Origin: Paenibacillus sp. DMB5 | Lineage (GTDB): Bacteria; Bacillota; Bacilli; Paenibacillales; Paenibacillaceae | Assembly: GCF_001517085.1 (NCBI RefSeq) | Contig: NZ_LRAC01000129.1 | Location: 1 to 64,000 of the forward strand | Direction: 5' to 3' | DNA length: 64,000 nt | Part shown: in pieces, positions 9,047 through 18,500 of the stretch | Position numbering within the stretch: the first letter of the stretch is position 1 | How the letters are laid out: every line of letters starts with the position of its first letter | The notes under the pieces: model-generated | Seen by the model: only the letters and a program-made list of their open reading frames with translations | Databases searched by the model: none | Told to the model about the DNA's origin: nothing | Translations under genes and position numbers: made by a program

Positions 9047-9114
9047 TAACTATCGTTTCCCGTTAGAGCTTAAGGTTGGTGGTTGGATAATGACTTATTG
9101 ATGGATAGTCTAAA

Positions 9115-10095
9115 TTATTTATAATCGCTAACTAAAAATTCAAAGTCAGCATACGGGTTCATATCATACAAGACCTCTCTAAGAAAGAACGCTAAATTTT
9201 CATTTAATTTGTTCAGTTCTTCAAGTTTAACAATAAGAGCATTAAAGTTCTCGTCATTTGACCCGTTCTCATATTGCCGTATATTCTCATTTACTGTAGT
9301 AATAAAAGTTTTAATTGTTGAATCCTTAATAAACCCATCTGCTTCACTAATACTCTTTCCTTTCGTGTAGGGATAGACAAATGTTGATTCTGCATCCAAC
9401 CAGAGAAAAACAAATCTAAATTTCTCTAAAACAACTTTAGTTTCATCAAGGACAAACTGATCTCTCTGGCGATTTATTATCTCCGATGAATTTTCTTTCA
9501 AACGATTAGCAGAGTCTTTAAATGCCATCAATTTTTCTTTCAACGTACCTTGCTGCTTGCCAGCATTCTCTAGTACAGTGTGACTAACTGAATGGGACAG
9601 GTTTTCAAATAACTTATAATCATAATTACGAATAACTTCAACTATCTCTACAGGTACCTCTTTAATAGCTAGAGAGAATACAGACTTTTTATCAACATGT
9701 ATATTCACAGTTTTCTGTTGCTGTAGCTCCCCGAGTCTCTCTGAGATCTGCTCATAAGGATAACACCAAAAAACACTCAGGCCGTCTATATCGACTACAA
9801 ATAAAAAAGTGGGTTCTTTATGTAACAACCAGTAATTTATAGTTGATATCTTTATTGGGATAATAATGGTTTGCTCATCGATCTCTACTTCATCTTTACC
9901 TTTACACTGTCCATTAAAACAAAGTCCATTTGGTGTAGAGCCATTCAATAACTCAACATGTAAATCTATGCCGATATCTTTTTCTACAGGAATTGTATTA
10001 ACGATAGAAAATCTTGATAATACACTTTCAAGAAGGGCGACTGCTACATTACCCTTCTTAGTGTTTTCATGTACTTTTGGTAATTGAGGTTCCAT
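9115..10095 (-). CDS. DUF4365 (PD-(D/E)XK-like) domain protein
   Basis: This encodes 326 residues from the ATG at 10095, preceded by AAGGAGC. The N-terminal 160 residues match the DUF4365 pattern: a small helix (KGNVAVALLESVLSRFSIV), EKDIGIDLHVEL with the first acidic residues, then NGQCKGKDE, a QxK-type active-site half, and strands ending FLFVVDIDGLSVFWCYPYEQI. This gives the D...QxK signature of the PD-(D/E)XK nuclease fold. The C-terminal half is helical (KLKEKLMAFKDSANRLKEN and beyond) with no known domain. DUF4365 proteins occur in defence islands and on mobile elements, and nuclease activity against foreign DNA is a plausible role. The gene next to it at 10174 is on the same strand 78 bp away and may be a partner. 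Confidence 0.7.
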   Translation of the reverse strand: MEPQLPKVHENTKKGNVAVALLESVLSRFSIVNTIPVEKDIGIDLHVELLNGSTPNGLCFNGQCKGKDEVEIDEQTIIIPIKISTINYWLLHKEPTFLFVVDIDGLSVFWCYPYEQISERLGELQQQKTVNIHVDKKSVFSLAIKEVPVEIVEVIRNYDYKLFENLSHSVSHTVLENAGKQQGTLKEKLMAFKDSANRLKENSSEIINRQRDQFVLDETKVVLEKFRFVFLWLDAESTFVYPYTKGKSISEADGFIKDSTIKTFITTVNENIRQYENGSNDENFNALIVKLEELNKLNENLAFFLREVLYDMNPYADFEFLVSDYK

Positions 10096-10173
10096 ACAAG
10101 CTCCTTTCAACTTACTTGTTTTTTTAATCAAAGTCTAAATCAAGTTGATTTTACCAGTGTTACAATGTTTGCA

Positions 10174-11304
10174 TCACATCGGATTAGCAAGCCTCATGAA
10201 GAGCAGGAGCTGTAGGTCGAGCTTCTCCGTTTGCAAACTGATGTATGACGGCAATACCCTTGCGCTGATGAGTCGCTTAAGGTGATAGTCTACCATTGAT
10301 AAAGGGTACGACGAATTGTTCAGGTACTCGAATACCTTGCCTAGATCGTAGGATACTTCTTTGAATCTGCGAGAACTTGAATGCAGAAGATGGGAGTGTG
10401 CCAAATCCACTTCGCCAAACGTCATGTTCTGGAACGCTTCGTATAGCTCATCGACCAGCAGATGCAGGGAGTTCAAGTACGTAGCTACCTTTTCCCGTTC
10501 CTGCTCGGGAAAGTCCTGTGAAGCGGTAAACAGCTCGATCAGCGTCAGAATATCATGATGATACCCCTCACCGTCACCAATCCGAATACTGTTCTCCTTC
10601 AAGAGAATCTGAAGCTGCTCAACAATATCGGAGCTACGCCCGATCTCTCGTTGCCGCTGCTCTTCGACAAATTTACCTTTCTTTTCCTCAATTACGCTTA
10701 CCACATTCGATAGGAGGGAGTATCGTTTAACCGTGTACTCCTGAATTTTGGCGAAACTCATTGAGAAGGGAATAGCAGCATCTCCTGGTTTATTACTGTA
10801 GAGATAAACTGTATAGTCTCCGCTACCCCCTGCATCACTAGACCAAGAAGCGAAGTATTTTTCATCACTTTCCGCATCGTTTTTAGCGTTGTTCTTGACC
10901 CCATCAGTACTATCAAGGTTTACCGAATGAGCTCCAAAACAAGCGCGAATTTGTTGGAAGTAAGTATCGTCAGGAACCGATTGCTTAAATACGGAATTAT
11001 CCTTCCGTAACGGGTACTTCATTCCAAACACACGATAAAGCTGCTTTATCGATTGAACGACAAGATCGTAGGTCATTATCAACTGTAAGACGTTTAATGA
11101 TCGAGCATCATCATTCGGATGATTTAATTGGATATGTGGCAAACCGCTCACGCTTACCGAAAGCCAGTCCTTGGTTGAACAGATAATACTCCAAAGGTTC
11201 TTGCCGTTGTAGTCGCCATATGTGTTAATCAAGAAATCATCATGATCGCTTACTGCTTGCGTGTACTCCTCGAGCAAGGAGTTATCGAGAATGTATGGGT
11301 TCAT
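10174..11304 (-). CDS. Hypothetical protein upstream of the DUF4365 gene
   Basis: This encodes 376 residues with ATG at 11304 behind GGGGG. It is soluble and largely helical, with a charged central helix (EEKKGKFVEEQRQREIG, around residues 205-225) that may form a coiled coil, and two helical lobes either side. Its base composition is clearly less AT-rich than the flanking genes, suggesting a different origin. No family is recognised. Because it precedes the DUF4365 gene on the same strand with no terminator between, a two-gene system is possible. Confidence 0.55.
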   Translation of the reverse strand: MNPYILDNSLLEEYTQAVSDHDDFLINTYGDYNGKNLWSIICSTKDWLSVSVSGLPHIQLNHPNDDARSLNVLQLIMTYDLVVQSIKQLYRVFGMKYPLRKDNSVFKQSVPDDTYFQQIRACFGAHSVNLDSTDGVKNNAKNDAESDEKYFASWSSDAGGSGDYTVYLYSNKPGDAAIPFSMSFAKIQEYTVKRYSLLSNVVSVIEEKKGKFVEEQRQREIGRSSDIVEQLQILLKENSIRIGDGEGYHHDILTLIELFTASQDFPEQEREKVATYLNSLHLLVDELYEAFQNMTFGEVDLAHSHLLHSSSRRFKEVSYDLGKVFEYLNNSSYPLSMVDYHLKRLISARVLPSYISLQTEKLDLQLLLFMRLANPM

Positions 11305-11468
11305 ACTTTACCCCCGTTTGACAATGAATAAATCAATTCTAGTTTAAATATCCAGTCTCAGTGGATCGACCATCAGCTCTTGAAATCTGCTCAGGTCAAC
11401 CCAGACCTAAACCTTCATTTTATCATCATTAGATTACATACTTATTAAGTCCCTTCAAGATCAGTCAC

Positions 11469-11576
11469 TTAGTTATAGTCATAGACGATCCCTACACAGA
11501 ACTTTGCTCTAGTTAATGCAACATACAGTTTTGAACGGCTTATAGAAGGCGAGGCAAGTTGAATTAAATCGCTGCA
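11469..11576 (-). pseudogene. C-terminal relic of a UvrD-like (superfamily 1) helicase
   Basis: A minus-strand frame of about 35 codons ends at 11469 and reads SKLYVALTRAKFCVGIVYDY before its stop. YVALTRAKxxVGIV is the classic motif VI of UvrD/Rep/PcrA-type helicases, found near their C-termini. The frame is closed by a stop just upstream and no other helicase motif is present, so only the tail of the gene survives. Such helicases occur in DNA repair and in two-gene defence systems. The relic sits between other mobile-element genes. Confidence 0.6.
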
Positions 11577-11925
11577 TCAAAGCTAAAGTATGAATACTGT
11601 AAACTTGTAGCATTTTTCGAATATAAAGTGATCACAACTTAGTAGACACACTCACTACTTCTTCGTACTGTTTTTACGTCAGTCACATCAGGTGTCATAT
11701 CATTGACGTTAGCGCAATGACTGCAACCAACCACATGCAATTATAATACTACATATTGGAACAAACTTGCCCGTTAGAATGACACATTACTATTCTAAGA
11801 CTGTATTCTTCTAATCAAAAACTTTACTTTCTTTCATCATTAGTATGTGTTAACTACTTGAATTACATTTTCGTGCTGCTAGAGGTCAAATCGGGCTAAA
11901 TCAACATAATAAATGCATAACAAAA

Positions 11926-11958
11926 ATGACCCCTTCCTGTTAATACAGGTGGGGCCAT
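11926..11958 (-). terminator. Intrinsic terminator
   Basis: ATGACCCC and GGGGCCAT flank an inner CCTGT/ACAGG helix, with an A-run on the left. It lies downstream of the HNH gene at 12091 on the minus strand. Confidence 0.6.
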
Positions 11959-12090
11959 CAATTATTCATTGTACCTGGATTCACTGATCAACTCTCCATC
12001 TTTAATTATTAGTAGCCTTAAAATTAATACCTGTTAGAACAATCATAATTCTTTATGCTAATATTATCTGATATAATTAAAGTTTCAATT

Positions 12091-12804
12091 TCAGATCTCT
12101 TCGGGTAACCAGACACCTTTTACTTTCTTACCAAAGACCTCCTGTATCATATTGTTTAGTAATCTATTCATAATCTTACTATGTTCCTTATTTTCCGATT
12201 TGCTGATTACCTCTAAGTTCTCAGGCCGGTTATCATATTTAGATAAATTCCGATGATTTATATCATAAGATCTATTTTCACCAACTGCATTCACTGCCTC
12301 AGATCCAAAATATAAAACCGCTATTAACTGGTGATCTTTGATGAAGAGCCTACCGGTTCTAAACCCTTTTTTTCTCCACTCAATTCCTAAACTACTCCTT
12401 GAACTCAACCAAGGATTACTTTTCATTAACTCCCCAGAGGCGGCATAAAATACCCCATCATACACTAAGTGCTTTTGATTCGAGAAAATATCAATCAGGT
12501 AGATTTTAACTCCATCCATAACCTCTTTATATTTACTATTGTCAAAATGGTATACTTTCCCGGTTTTGAAATCGATAAGTAATGTATATTCATCGTAGTA
12601 GGTGCTATACACCCTATCTAAGAGATGCTGCTTTCTTTTTCTCATTTCACCTAATGCCATCTGCTTGGGAATCCACCCAATTTCAATCTCAATTTCGTTT
12701 GATGCTTCATCCTCTACGGATGACCACTTTCTCCAATGCCCCTCTATTGTTGATTCTTCAATATGAAACTCCAAAATAGAATCCCCTGTCATGAATTTCC
12801 TCAT
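12091..12804 (-). CDS. HNH endonuclease
   Basis: This encodes 237 residues. The C-terminal half holds an HNH_3-type motif: SYDINHRNLSKYDNRPENLE near residues 180-200, in which INH supplies the catalytic His, and the D/N-rich loop and NRPENLEVI match the usual 'H.D.(x)n N(R/N)xENLE' pattern. The N-terminal 120 residues are not part of a recognised domain. HNH proteins of this kind are homing-type or phage-encoded nucleases. The start is uncertain by four codons: the ATG at 12804 has GAGG at 11 nt, and an internal ATG has AGGA at 5 nt. It is transcribed alone, followed by a terminator about 130 bp downstream. Confidence 0.75.
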   Translation of the reverse strand: MRKFMTGDSILEFHIEESTIEGHWRKWSSVEDEASNEIEIEIGWIPKQMALGEMRKRKQHLLDRVYSTYYDEYTLLIDFKTGKVYHFDNSKYKEVMDGVKIYLIDIFSNQKHLVYDGVFYAASGELMKSNPWLSSRSSLGIEWRKKGFRTGRLFIKDHQLIAVLYFGSEAVNAVGENRSYDINHRNLSKYDNRPENLEVISKSENKEHSKIMNRLLNNMIQEVFGKKVKGVWLPEEI

Positions 12805-12935
12805 AATTAATCATCCTCACATTGTTTAGTGATCTTAATTAAGACTTGAGAATTTACCTTCAGTATTTTCAAAAAACCTCCGGGGGTTCCTTATAGTTCA
12901 GAGCGTTACCTTCTCTGGCCTACTATACCCCTCCG

Positions 12936-13652
12936 CTAATTGTATAACCCCATAGCCTCTCCGAGCTTTTTATGCTTAAGTATATATTCAATAAAGCTAT
13001 CTAAGGTATTATACTCTTGCAGTAAACAAGAGGCCTTTTGAATTGATGTGGCAATTGTGATTACATCGAATTTCATAATAAGTACATCATTGAGATTATT
13101 GTACTTTTTCACGAGTGTAGTCAGATTAGATATAACTCGCGGATTTCCTTCTAAAGCTTTTCTTATCATTGTTCGAAGATTAGGAAAAGATCGTTTTCCA
13201 GTTCTTGTTTCCCTTTCAAATATGTAATCCTCGATATAATTAAAGACTTCCTCCACTAGCTTTATATCTAAGTCACATTCTTCGATCCAATACTCATCGT
13301 TAGCAAATGATTCGGTAGCTAAAATGCTTTCAGCTATACCTTTTTGACCCAAATTTAATTCCTCAGAAATAAGTAAAGGCATCTCTCTTTTGCCAATTAC
13401 CATTGTTGTATTACGTTCTATTTGATATCCAAAACCACCAACATTCTTGACTTTACTACAACCAATTTTCCCTCCACAGATTTTTACGAAAAATTCGCTG
13501 GCTCCGATAATATCAGACTGTGTTACAAGCTTTTTATTAAGTAATACTTCTGCAGCTTCTGATTTTATTTCGTAAGACGGATTATTAGAAAATGTCAGTA
13601 CAGGTCTGCCTTTTGTACTCATTGATGATCCTATCTCAAATAAAGTACTCAC
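12936..13652 (-). CDS. Hypothetical protein
   Basis: This encodes 238 residues, starting at a GTG (13652) placed after AAGGAGAGG. It is soluble. The C-terminal half is helical (ERETRTGKRSFPNLRTMIRK and onward) and rich in Ile, Leu and Lys. No domain is recognised. It lies 48 bp downstream of the resolvase-like gene and may share its transcript. The region contains other DNA-transaction genes (HNH, resolvase-like). Confidence 0.55.
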   Translation of the reverse strand: MSTLFEIGSSMSTKGRPVLTFSNNPSYEIKSEAAEVLLNKKLVTQSDIIGASEFFVKICGGKIGCSKVKNVGGFGYQIERNTTMVIGKREMPLLISEELNLGQKGIAESILATESFANDEYWIEECDLDIKLVEEVFNYIEDYIFERETRTGKRSFPNLRTMIRKALEGNPRVISNLTTLVKKYNNLNDVLIMKFDVITIATSIQKASCLLQEYNTLDSFIEYILKHKKLGEAMGLYN

Positions 13653-13700
13653 TAGTTCATCCTCTCCTTCTTAGAACTCTAGTCTTTTTCTATAAGCTCC

Positions 13701-14222
13701 TTAAAGTTCAAACTCTCTAACGAGCTTATAGAAAGTGTTAATATTAATACCTAATTCTTCTGATGCTTGATGGCTGTTAATGCCAGTTCCTTCGTATTGT
13801 CTAAACTTGAGATAAACCTGCCAGAAGTTATCTGGATAAGACAACTGAGGTCGGCCTAACTTTTTCACCTTCACTTTATCCTTAGCTTGGACAAAGTCGG
13901 TAACAAATCTCAAAATTTCATACCCCTCATCGAGTAATAATCGTTCAGCTTCAACTTCGTCTCCCGAAGCCAGCAATAGCCCCTTTTCCTTACAAGTCTC
14001 TAAAAAAGAACATAATTCGGACGATGAATTGCAAGCGCTATCAAAACTTTTGATTACCAAGGTGTCACCCTTACTAGCTTCTGCGAATAACCTCTTCAAC
14101 TCTCTATCCTTAGTCTTACCTTGAGAGTCAATCAGATCGACATACAATTTGTCATACTGTCCACTTGACTTAAATCCATCGATCTCTCTAAGATTTTTTG
14201 CTTTAATGTAACCACAACGCAT
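13701..14222 (-). CDS. Serine resolvase-like protein lacking catalytic residues
   Basis: This encodes 173 residues from the ATG at 14222, with GGGAG 8 nt upstream. The fold pattern follows the serine recombinase family: the N-terminal strand MRCGYIKAK aligns with MxIGYARVS, KDRELKRLFAEASKGDTLVI aligns with the 'DRPELxxLLxxLxxGDTLVV' block, and the end is a resolvase-type HTH (NSHQASEELGININTFYKLV, about residues 145-165) after a GRPQ hinge. The catalytic Ser of RVS is replaced (KAK), and the Arg residues of the 'LDRLGRS' block are absent (FDSACNSS). It should therefore bind DNA without cleaving it. A role as regulator or decoy partner is inferred. The 59-codon membrane-protein gene lies just upstream. 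Confidence 0.7.
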   Translation of the reverse strand: MRCGYIKAKNLREIDGFKSSGQYDKLYVDLIDSQGKTKDRELKRLFAEASKGDTLVIKSFDSACNSSSELCSFLETCKEKGLLLASGDEVEAERLLLDEGYEILRFVTDFVQAKDKVKVKKLGRPQLSYPDNFWQVYLKFRQYEGTGINSHQASEELGININTFYKLVREFEL

Positions 14223-14247
14223 AAGATCACTCCCTATTAGCAAAGTA

Positions 14248-14427
14248 TTATTCCATTCCTGTAACTACCATCAGGCAAGCAAGTAAGGCAGCTAGGGCAA
14301 GCTCAGCATAACCAGCCAATTTCCGTTCGAACATTGAAACATCTTCATCGAAACCGATTAAAGCTAAACGAAACCCGAGCACTGTTACTGGAAGAAGTAT
14401 CAGATTCATGAATGTAGCAAATAACAT
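14248..14427 (-). CDS. Small membrane protein, 59 residues
   Basis: The frame starts at an ATG (14427) preceded by a perfect AGGAGG at 8-nt spacing and ends at 14250-14248, only 25 bp before the resolvase-like gene. It has two hydrophobic segments (residues about 3-24 and 38-57, LAGYAELALAALLACLMVV) joined by a short charged loop. The arrangement strongly suggests real translation and an operon with the downstream gene. Its function is unknown; its size and topology would fit a holin-like or toxin-like protein, but nothing proves this. Confidence 0.65.
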   Translation of the reverse strand: MLFATFMNLILLPVTVLGFRLALIGFDEDVSMFERKLAGYAELALAALLACLMVVTGME

Positions 14428-14909
14428 AGTGAACGTCCTCCTGATTATAGATAAATTAATAACTTATATATACTTATATGTAATTATTAGTTATTTTAAC
14501 TGTTGTTAGTATACCTTCCCTTTTTATAAAATGCAACGTATTTTCATGAAAACATTAGACTTTTTATAATAATAACAACTTAAAATAAACCCCTAGTTTC
14601 GTACAGGGATGGATAGAAAGAGCAAGCACCGAGCTTGGGCAATTGTACGCCCGTGTGTGACGAGAGGTGAGAAAGGGGAGGGATATTCACCCCTAGGGGC
14701 ATGGAGGGCGTTACGGAGCAATTATAAATTTTGAGAACGTGTCTAAGATGAAGGATAGTGGAAAAATAAGGTTGATAGATTTGCAACGGAATTAACACTC
14801 TGCTTTACCTATAACTACAGATAACAAGTTCATGTCCTATCTGTATCAAGATCATAGATCAGAAAAGTGGGTAGTCTGGTTGGAATGAATCATGTGAGAA
14901 AAAAAAATA

Positions 14910-14936
14910 AACTCAACACTGGGTAGGAGTTGAGTT
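14910..14936 (-). terminator. Terminator-like hairpin
   Basis: AACTCAAC and GTTGAGTT pair across a short loop, with a long A-run on the left. A close relative of this hairpin occurs at 26723-26747, another sign that the two regions share duplicated sequence. Confidence 0.6.
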
Positions 14937-15096
14937 GTAGTCGACTTATTGTTGATGATATAGTTTTTCTTATATTTGACCTCCCATTCAACTGTTAAAA
15001 TAATCGCCGCTTCGATAATATTTATATAATCACTTTACGGTTTAGAAAAATCTTAATCTGATTCAATTGTATGAAGAGTTACTCAATGCGCAAAAA

Positions 15097-15123
15097 GAAG
15101 CTGGTGTTTTTCATACCAGCTTC
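15097..15123 (-). terminator. Terminator after the 102-codon gene
   Basis: GAAGCTGGT pairs with ACCAGCTTC across a T-rich loop, just after the stop of the gene at 15133, with As on the left. A degenerate copy with the same downstream sequence lies at 26938-26963. Confidence 0.65.
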
Positions 15124-15132
15124 ATAACCCCA

Positions 15133-15441
15133 TTATGCGTAATCCTTTGATAACTCGGTGTACTTATTAAAGATAGCGGCGATCTCTGAATGCGGGGTTA
15201 AACTCGAAATGTCGAGACGTCCAAAAACATCCTTCACTTCATAGATTACTATCTCCATAGGCAAGTTTCTCGACTTAAAGAAATTTTCGACCTCGGTGTA
15301 CATCTGCTTTATTAGTTCAAGCACTGGTTCTGTAAATTGCCATGGCATGGGTTGAGCAAAATAAGGATCGGTTACATCTGGAACAACTGGAACTGCCCAC
15401 GGATGAGCATTATATATGTTTAATTCAGATAGCTTAGTCAT
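15133..15441 (-). CDS. Hypothetical protein (102 residues)
   Basis: A small soluble protein, with a GGGAGGGAG site before the ATG. The N-terminus is Pro-rich (AHPWAVPVVPDV), followed by helices. No family is recognised. Its last 20 or so codons plus terminator are present again, diverged, at 26938-27046, showing that this gene or its neighbourhood was once duplicated. It lies directly downstream of the large secreted protein but behind a terminator at 15521. Confidence 0.6.
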   Translation of the reverse strand: MTKLSELNIYNAHPWAVPVVPDVTDPYFAQPMPWQFTEPVLELIKQMYTEVENFFKSRNLPMEIVIYEVKDVFGRLDISSLTPHSEIAAIFNKYTELSKDYA

Positions 15442-15520
15442 GTAAGCTCCCTCCCAAGAATAGTTGGTAGTATTCTAACTTGGAAGTCCAGCTTTGGGAA
15501 GTTTGTCAGAAACAAAAAAA

Positions 15521-15550
15521 AGAGAAGGCTCCAGTTAAGGCACCTTCTCT
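15521..15550 (-). terminator. Intrinsic terminator of the surface-protein operon
   Basis: AGAGAAGG pairs with CCTTCTCT with an inner GC pairing, and a run of As on the left gives the T-run on the minus strand. It lies 20 bp after the stop of the 1143-residue gene. Confidence 0.75.
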
Positions 15551-15568
15551 CAAGTTAGAAATCAAATT

Positions 15569-18500
15569 TTATTGAACTGATCCAAACGAATCCATAATCG
15601 AAACATTCGGAACTATGAACTGTGGCGATTTTTCGACCCCAATCTGCCCTATAGAGCTATCGGCTGTTAATTCTGCGTTGCCTGCTTCCAGGTGAAGCTT
15701 AGTGTATCCTAGTGCGCCAACACTGAAGAACTTATTCTTATCGATAGGTGCTACAAGATCAGGAGTCACTTCGAGCGGAAGTTTGTCTGAATAATGAAAA
15801 CTAGGTATTCCAAACAGTGTTATATACTCTCTTACAACCAACAAGCTAGAATCCTCTGAATACCATCCTTTACCTACTGCGATATCATTCGATCCACGAA
15901 CAGTACCTGCAAGTGATGCGAACTTAGTATCGGTAAGCTTGTCACCTCCACCAGATTCGAAGGTGTTGAAAACATTCTCATTGGTAGAGATATGCATACG
16001 TGCCAGAGCATCTTTTAACTCTTGAGAAACACTGCTTAGGTCACGAGTTCCGTTTACCCCAATCAATCTTCCACCGCGCACTTCCAAAGCATATTCCTTT
16101 ACTGCAGTTGATTTCTGTTCAACTGTTACCTTGGATATTTGACCCCCGAAATCCTTACCATTGATGATGAACTTACCATCAACGTCGAAGCTCACTTGCC
16201 ATTTACCAGTTCCTTGTTTTTTAGTTGCATACTCTGCTAAGTAGCCATCGTTAATGGCATCCGTGTTGTACTCCGCCTGAGTCCAACTATTCTTATAGGC
16301 AGAGCTTCCGATATCCAAAACGAATGTCTTAATTTCAAGATCACCTTTAACGTCGAAGCTATTAGTTGTAGCTGAGCCTTTAAAGATAACATCTTTATTA
16401 GTATTCAGTCGTGCAGCCAAAGCTTTGGCTGCAGAATCGGTCGCTGTACTCATACCCGTTACCACAGGATTGATATCAAGATCGATAAATTTTGCCTGAT
16501 TGTAACTTACTGGCATAATAGACCTTACTTTTTCACCTGCTGTAAATGCAACACTGGTATTACCAGAAGCATCGTCATACCCCATTAAAACTTCAGGATA
16601 TACTGAAATGGACTCTTCACTTTGCTTAGTCTGCCAGTAAAGACCGTTTTCCGACTCTGATGTTGGCTTAAATTTCTTTGTTGACAGGGTATCCTTAGGT
16701 ATATAGTGCTTAAAGTTTACAGATATCTCGTAATCTGAACTATTGGTACTCTGAGAAGCCGTTCCTGACCATGAATATGGGAGTAAGTGGCTGCCTATGG
16801 CCTTTCCTTTAGCATCGTAGGTTGTTTCCGATTTATAACGGGTCTCGGAATATACATACTCAGATGCAGGAGATTTAACTCCATAAGCAAAGCTCGTACT
16901 CTTCTTTACGTTTGTCTTATTATCAACAGACCCCTTACTGGTAGAACCAATTTTGCCGTCAAATAGCTTGAAATTATTAACCCAGCTTGCCAGCCTCGTA
17001 TTTAATACCGAACCATTATCCTTAACTGCCAATAAATCACCCGACTCATGAAACGAAGCCAAAGTGCTGAATGGCGAAATGTTCTTGTTCAGCGTATCAT
17101 TGAACAGCTTGGCACGACTGATAGCCCAAGGCACATTCGATAAATCAGGATCGACCAAGCTGAACGTTTGACTACCTGATGGTGAAAGCTTCGGATCAGT
17201 GAAGCTTTGAATTGGTAAGCTTAAGGAGAATCTCGATGAATTCGTGACTTCAGGCGAGATGTTACCCCAATATTGAGACAGTCGCCATTGTGGAACTTCC
17301 ATCTCGGTTTCTACTGGTTCAGTTGAGTCCTCTAATACTTTGACGTACAAGGTCAACTGAGCATTGGAGAATATATTTTTACCAGAATTCTCATATTTGT
17401 TATCGACGGAAGAAGAACCTCCAGTCTTACTATCACCGCCGAGATACTTATGCAAACTGAGCGGTTCTGGAGTGTCATACCCCAATTCAATAAACCAAGT
17501 TGCTGTTCCAGCCTTACTAGGAACTGAAACTACACCATCTTCTCCTTTGGAAGATACCTTTAATTCACTCTTGTTAAGATTATCAGTCAGATCTTTTTTA
17601 TCAACCAATGTGAATTTAGCATTTTCATCAGGCAATATTTCGTACGTCTTATTATCATGTTCGACTGTCATACCTGCTGTAATAAACTTGTCACTATACT
17701 GAGTCAATTCGCTCAAAAATCTCTTATTATCCTCCGACCAGCCTCTCACAGGCTCAGTAAAATGTTCTCCAGTTGGATCACCATTCTTGTCCACTACAGT
17801 AACGTTCAACAATGCATCAATTGCAGGTTTCTTGGAATACTCCTCTCCATAGCCCCAAACCTGAAACCCCCAGCCACCAAAAGGGTTTTTCGATATGATA
17901 TCTGACAATGGAACTGCCGAAGTCACAGGTTTTAGCGTTTTGCTGTAGTAATCACGGGCATAGGTTCGGAATGTGAATGGAAGATTACCATTTTCCTTGT
18001 AGGGAGAAAGCGATCCCTGATCTGCAGAAGACGCACCACCTTTCGCAACTGCCTCAGCTTCACGATTGGCGCTCAACCCTTTCAATGTAGCATCATTCGG
18101 GCGAGCTTGCTTTCTAATATTAAGATACCACTCCGTAGCATCATGCATTGGTATGAAAGCATAGTCTCGACTCAACGGGCTATTACCATCTTTAACGCTG
18201 ATCCCTACCACCGTCTGAAAGAACAAAACTAGCTCTTTCTTACTGAATGCATCGCGCATCATTTGTTCGTATTGATTGTACGATTTATCTGTCATAATAC
18301 CGCATTCCTTAATTAAGTTAAGGTAGTCGTTAAACATCAGGGCTCCAATTACCTGGGCATCAAAATCACTATTGTCTATTCTGTTTGAAATGTAGTCCTC
18401 AATAAGTGTTTTCAGTGCAGTTCCTACGGGCTTGTCTCCGTTGGTCCCAGTTAATGTGCGATTAGCATTACTCGGGTTGATGTTGACCAAAGCTTGAGCA

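Larger units (their letters stand above)
7650..9114. other. Long gene-poor interval
   Basis: Almost 1.5 kb with no well-supported gene. It contains the 41-bp tandem repeats at 8345-8570 and a small hairpin near 7847-7866 (CGCCG/CGGCG). An 80-codon plus-strand frame at 7918-8160 lacks a ribosome binding site and is not accepted. The left end probably carries the promoter of the operon starting at 7649. Confidence 0.55.
11305..12090. other. Gene-poor interval with helicase relic
   Basis: About 785 bp. It contains the UvrD-like C-terminal relic at 11469-11576 and the terminator at 11926. The rest is AT-rich with stops in all frames and no recognisable feature. Confidence 0.5.
14428..15132. other. 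Gene-poor interval with two hairpins
   Basis: About 700 bp. It has terminator-like hairpins at 14910 and 15097. A 72-codon frame at 14580-14798 has no ribosome binding site and unnatural composition and is not accepted. The segment 14460-14580 is very AT-rich and probably contains the promoter of the gene starting at 14427. Confidence 0.5.

Noticed and set aside
14580..14798. 72-codon minus-strand frame
   Set aside because: No ribosome binding site; amino-acid composition resembles translated noncoding DNA.
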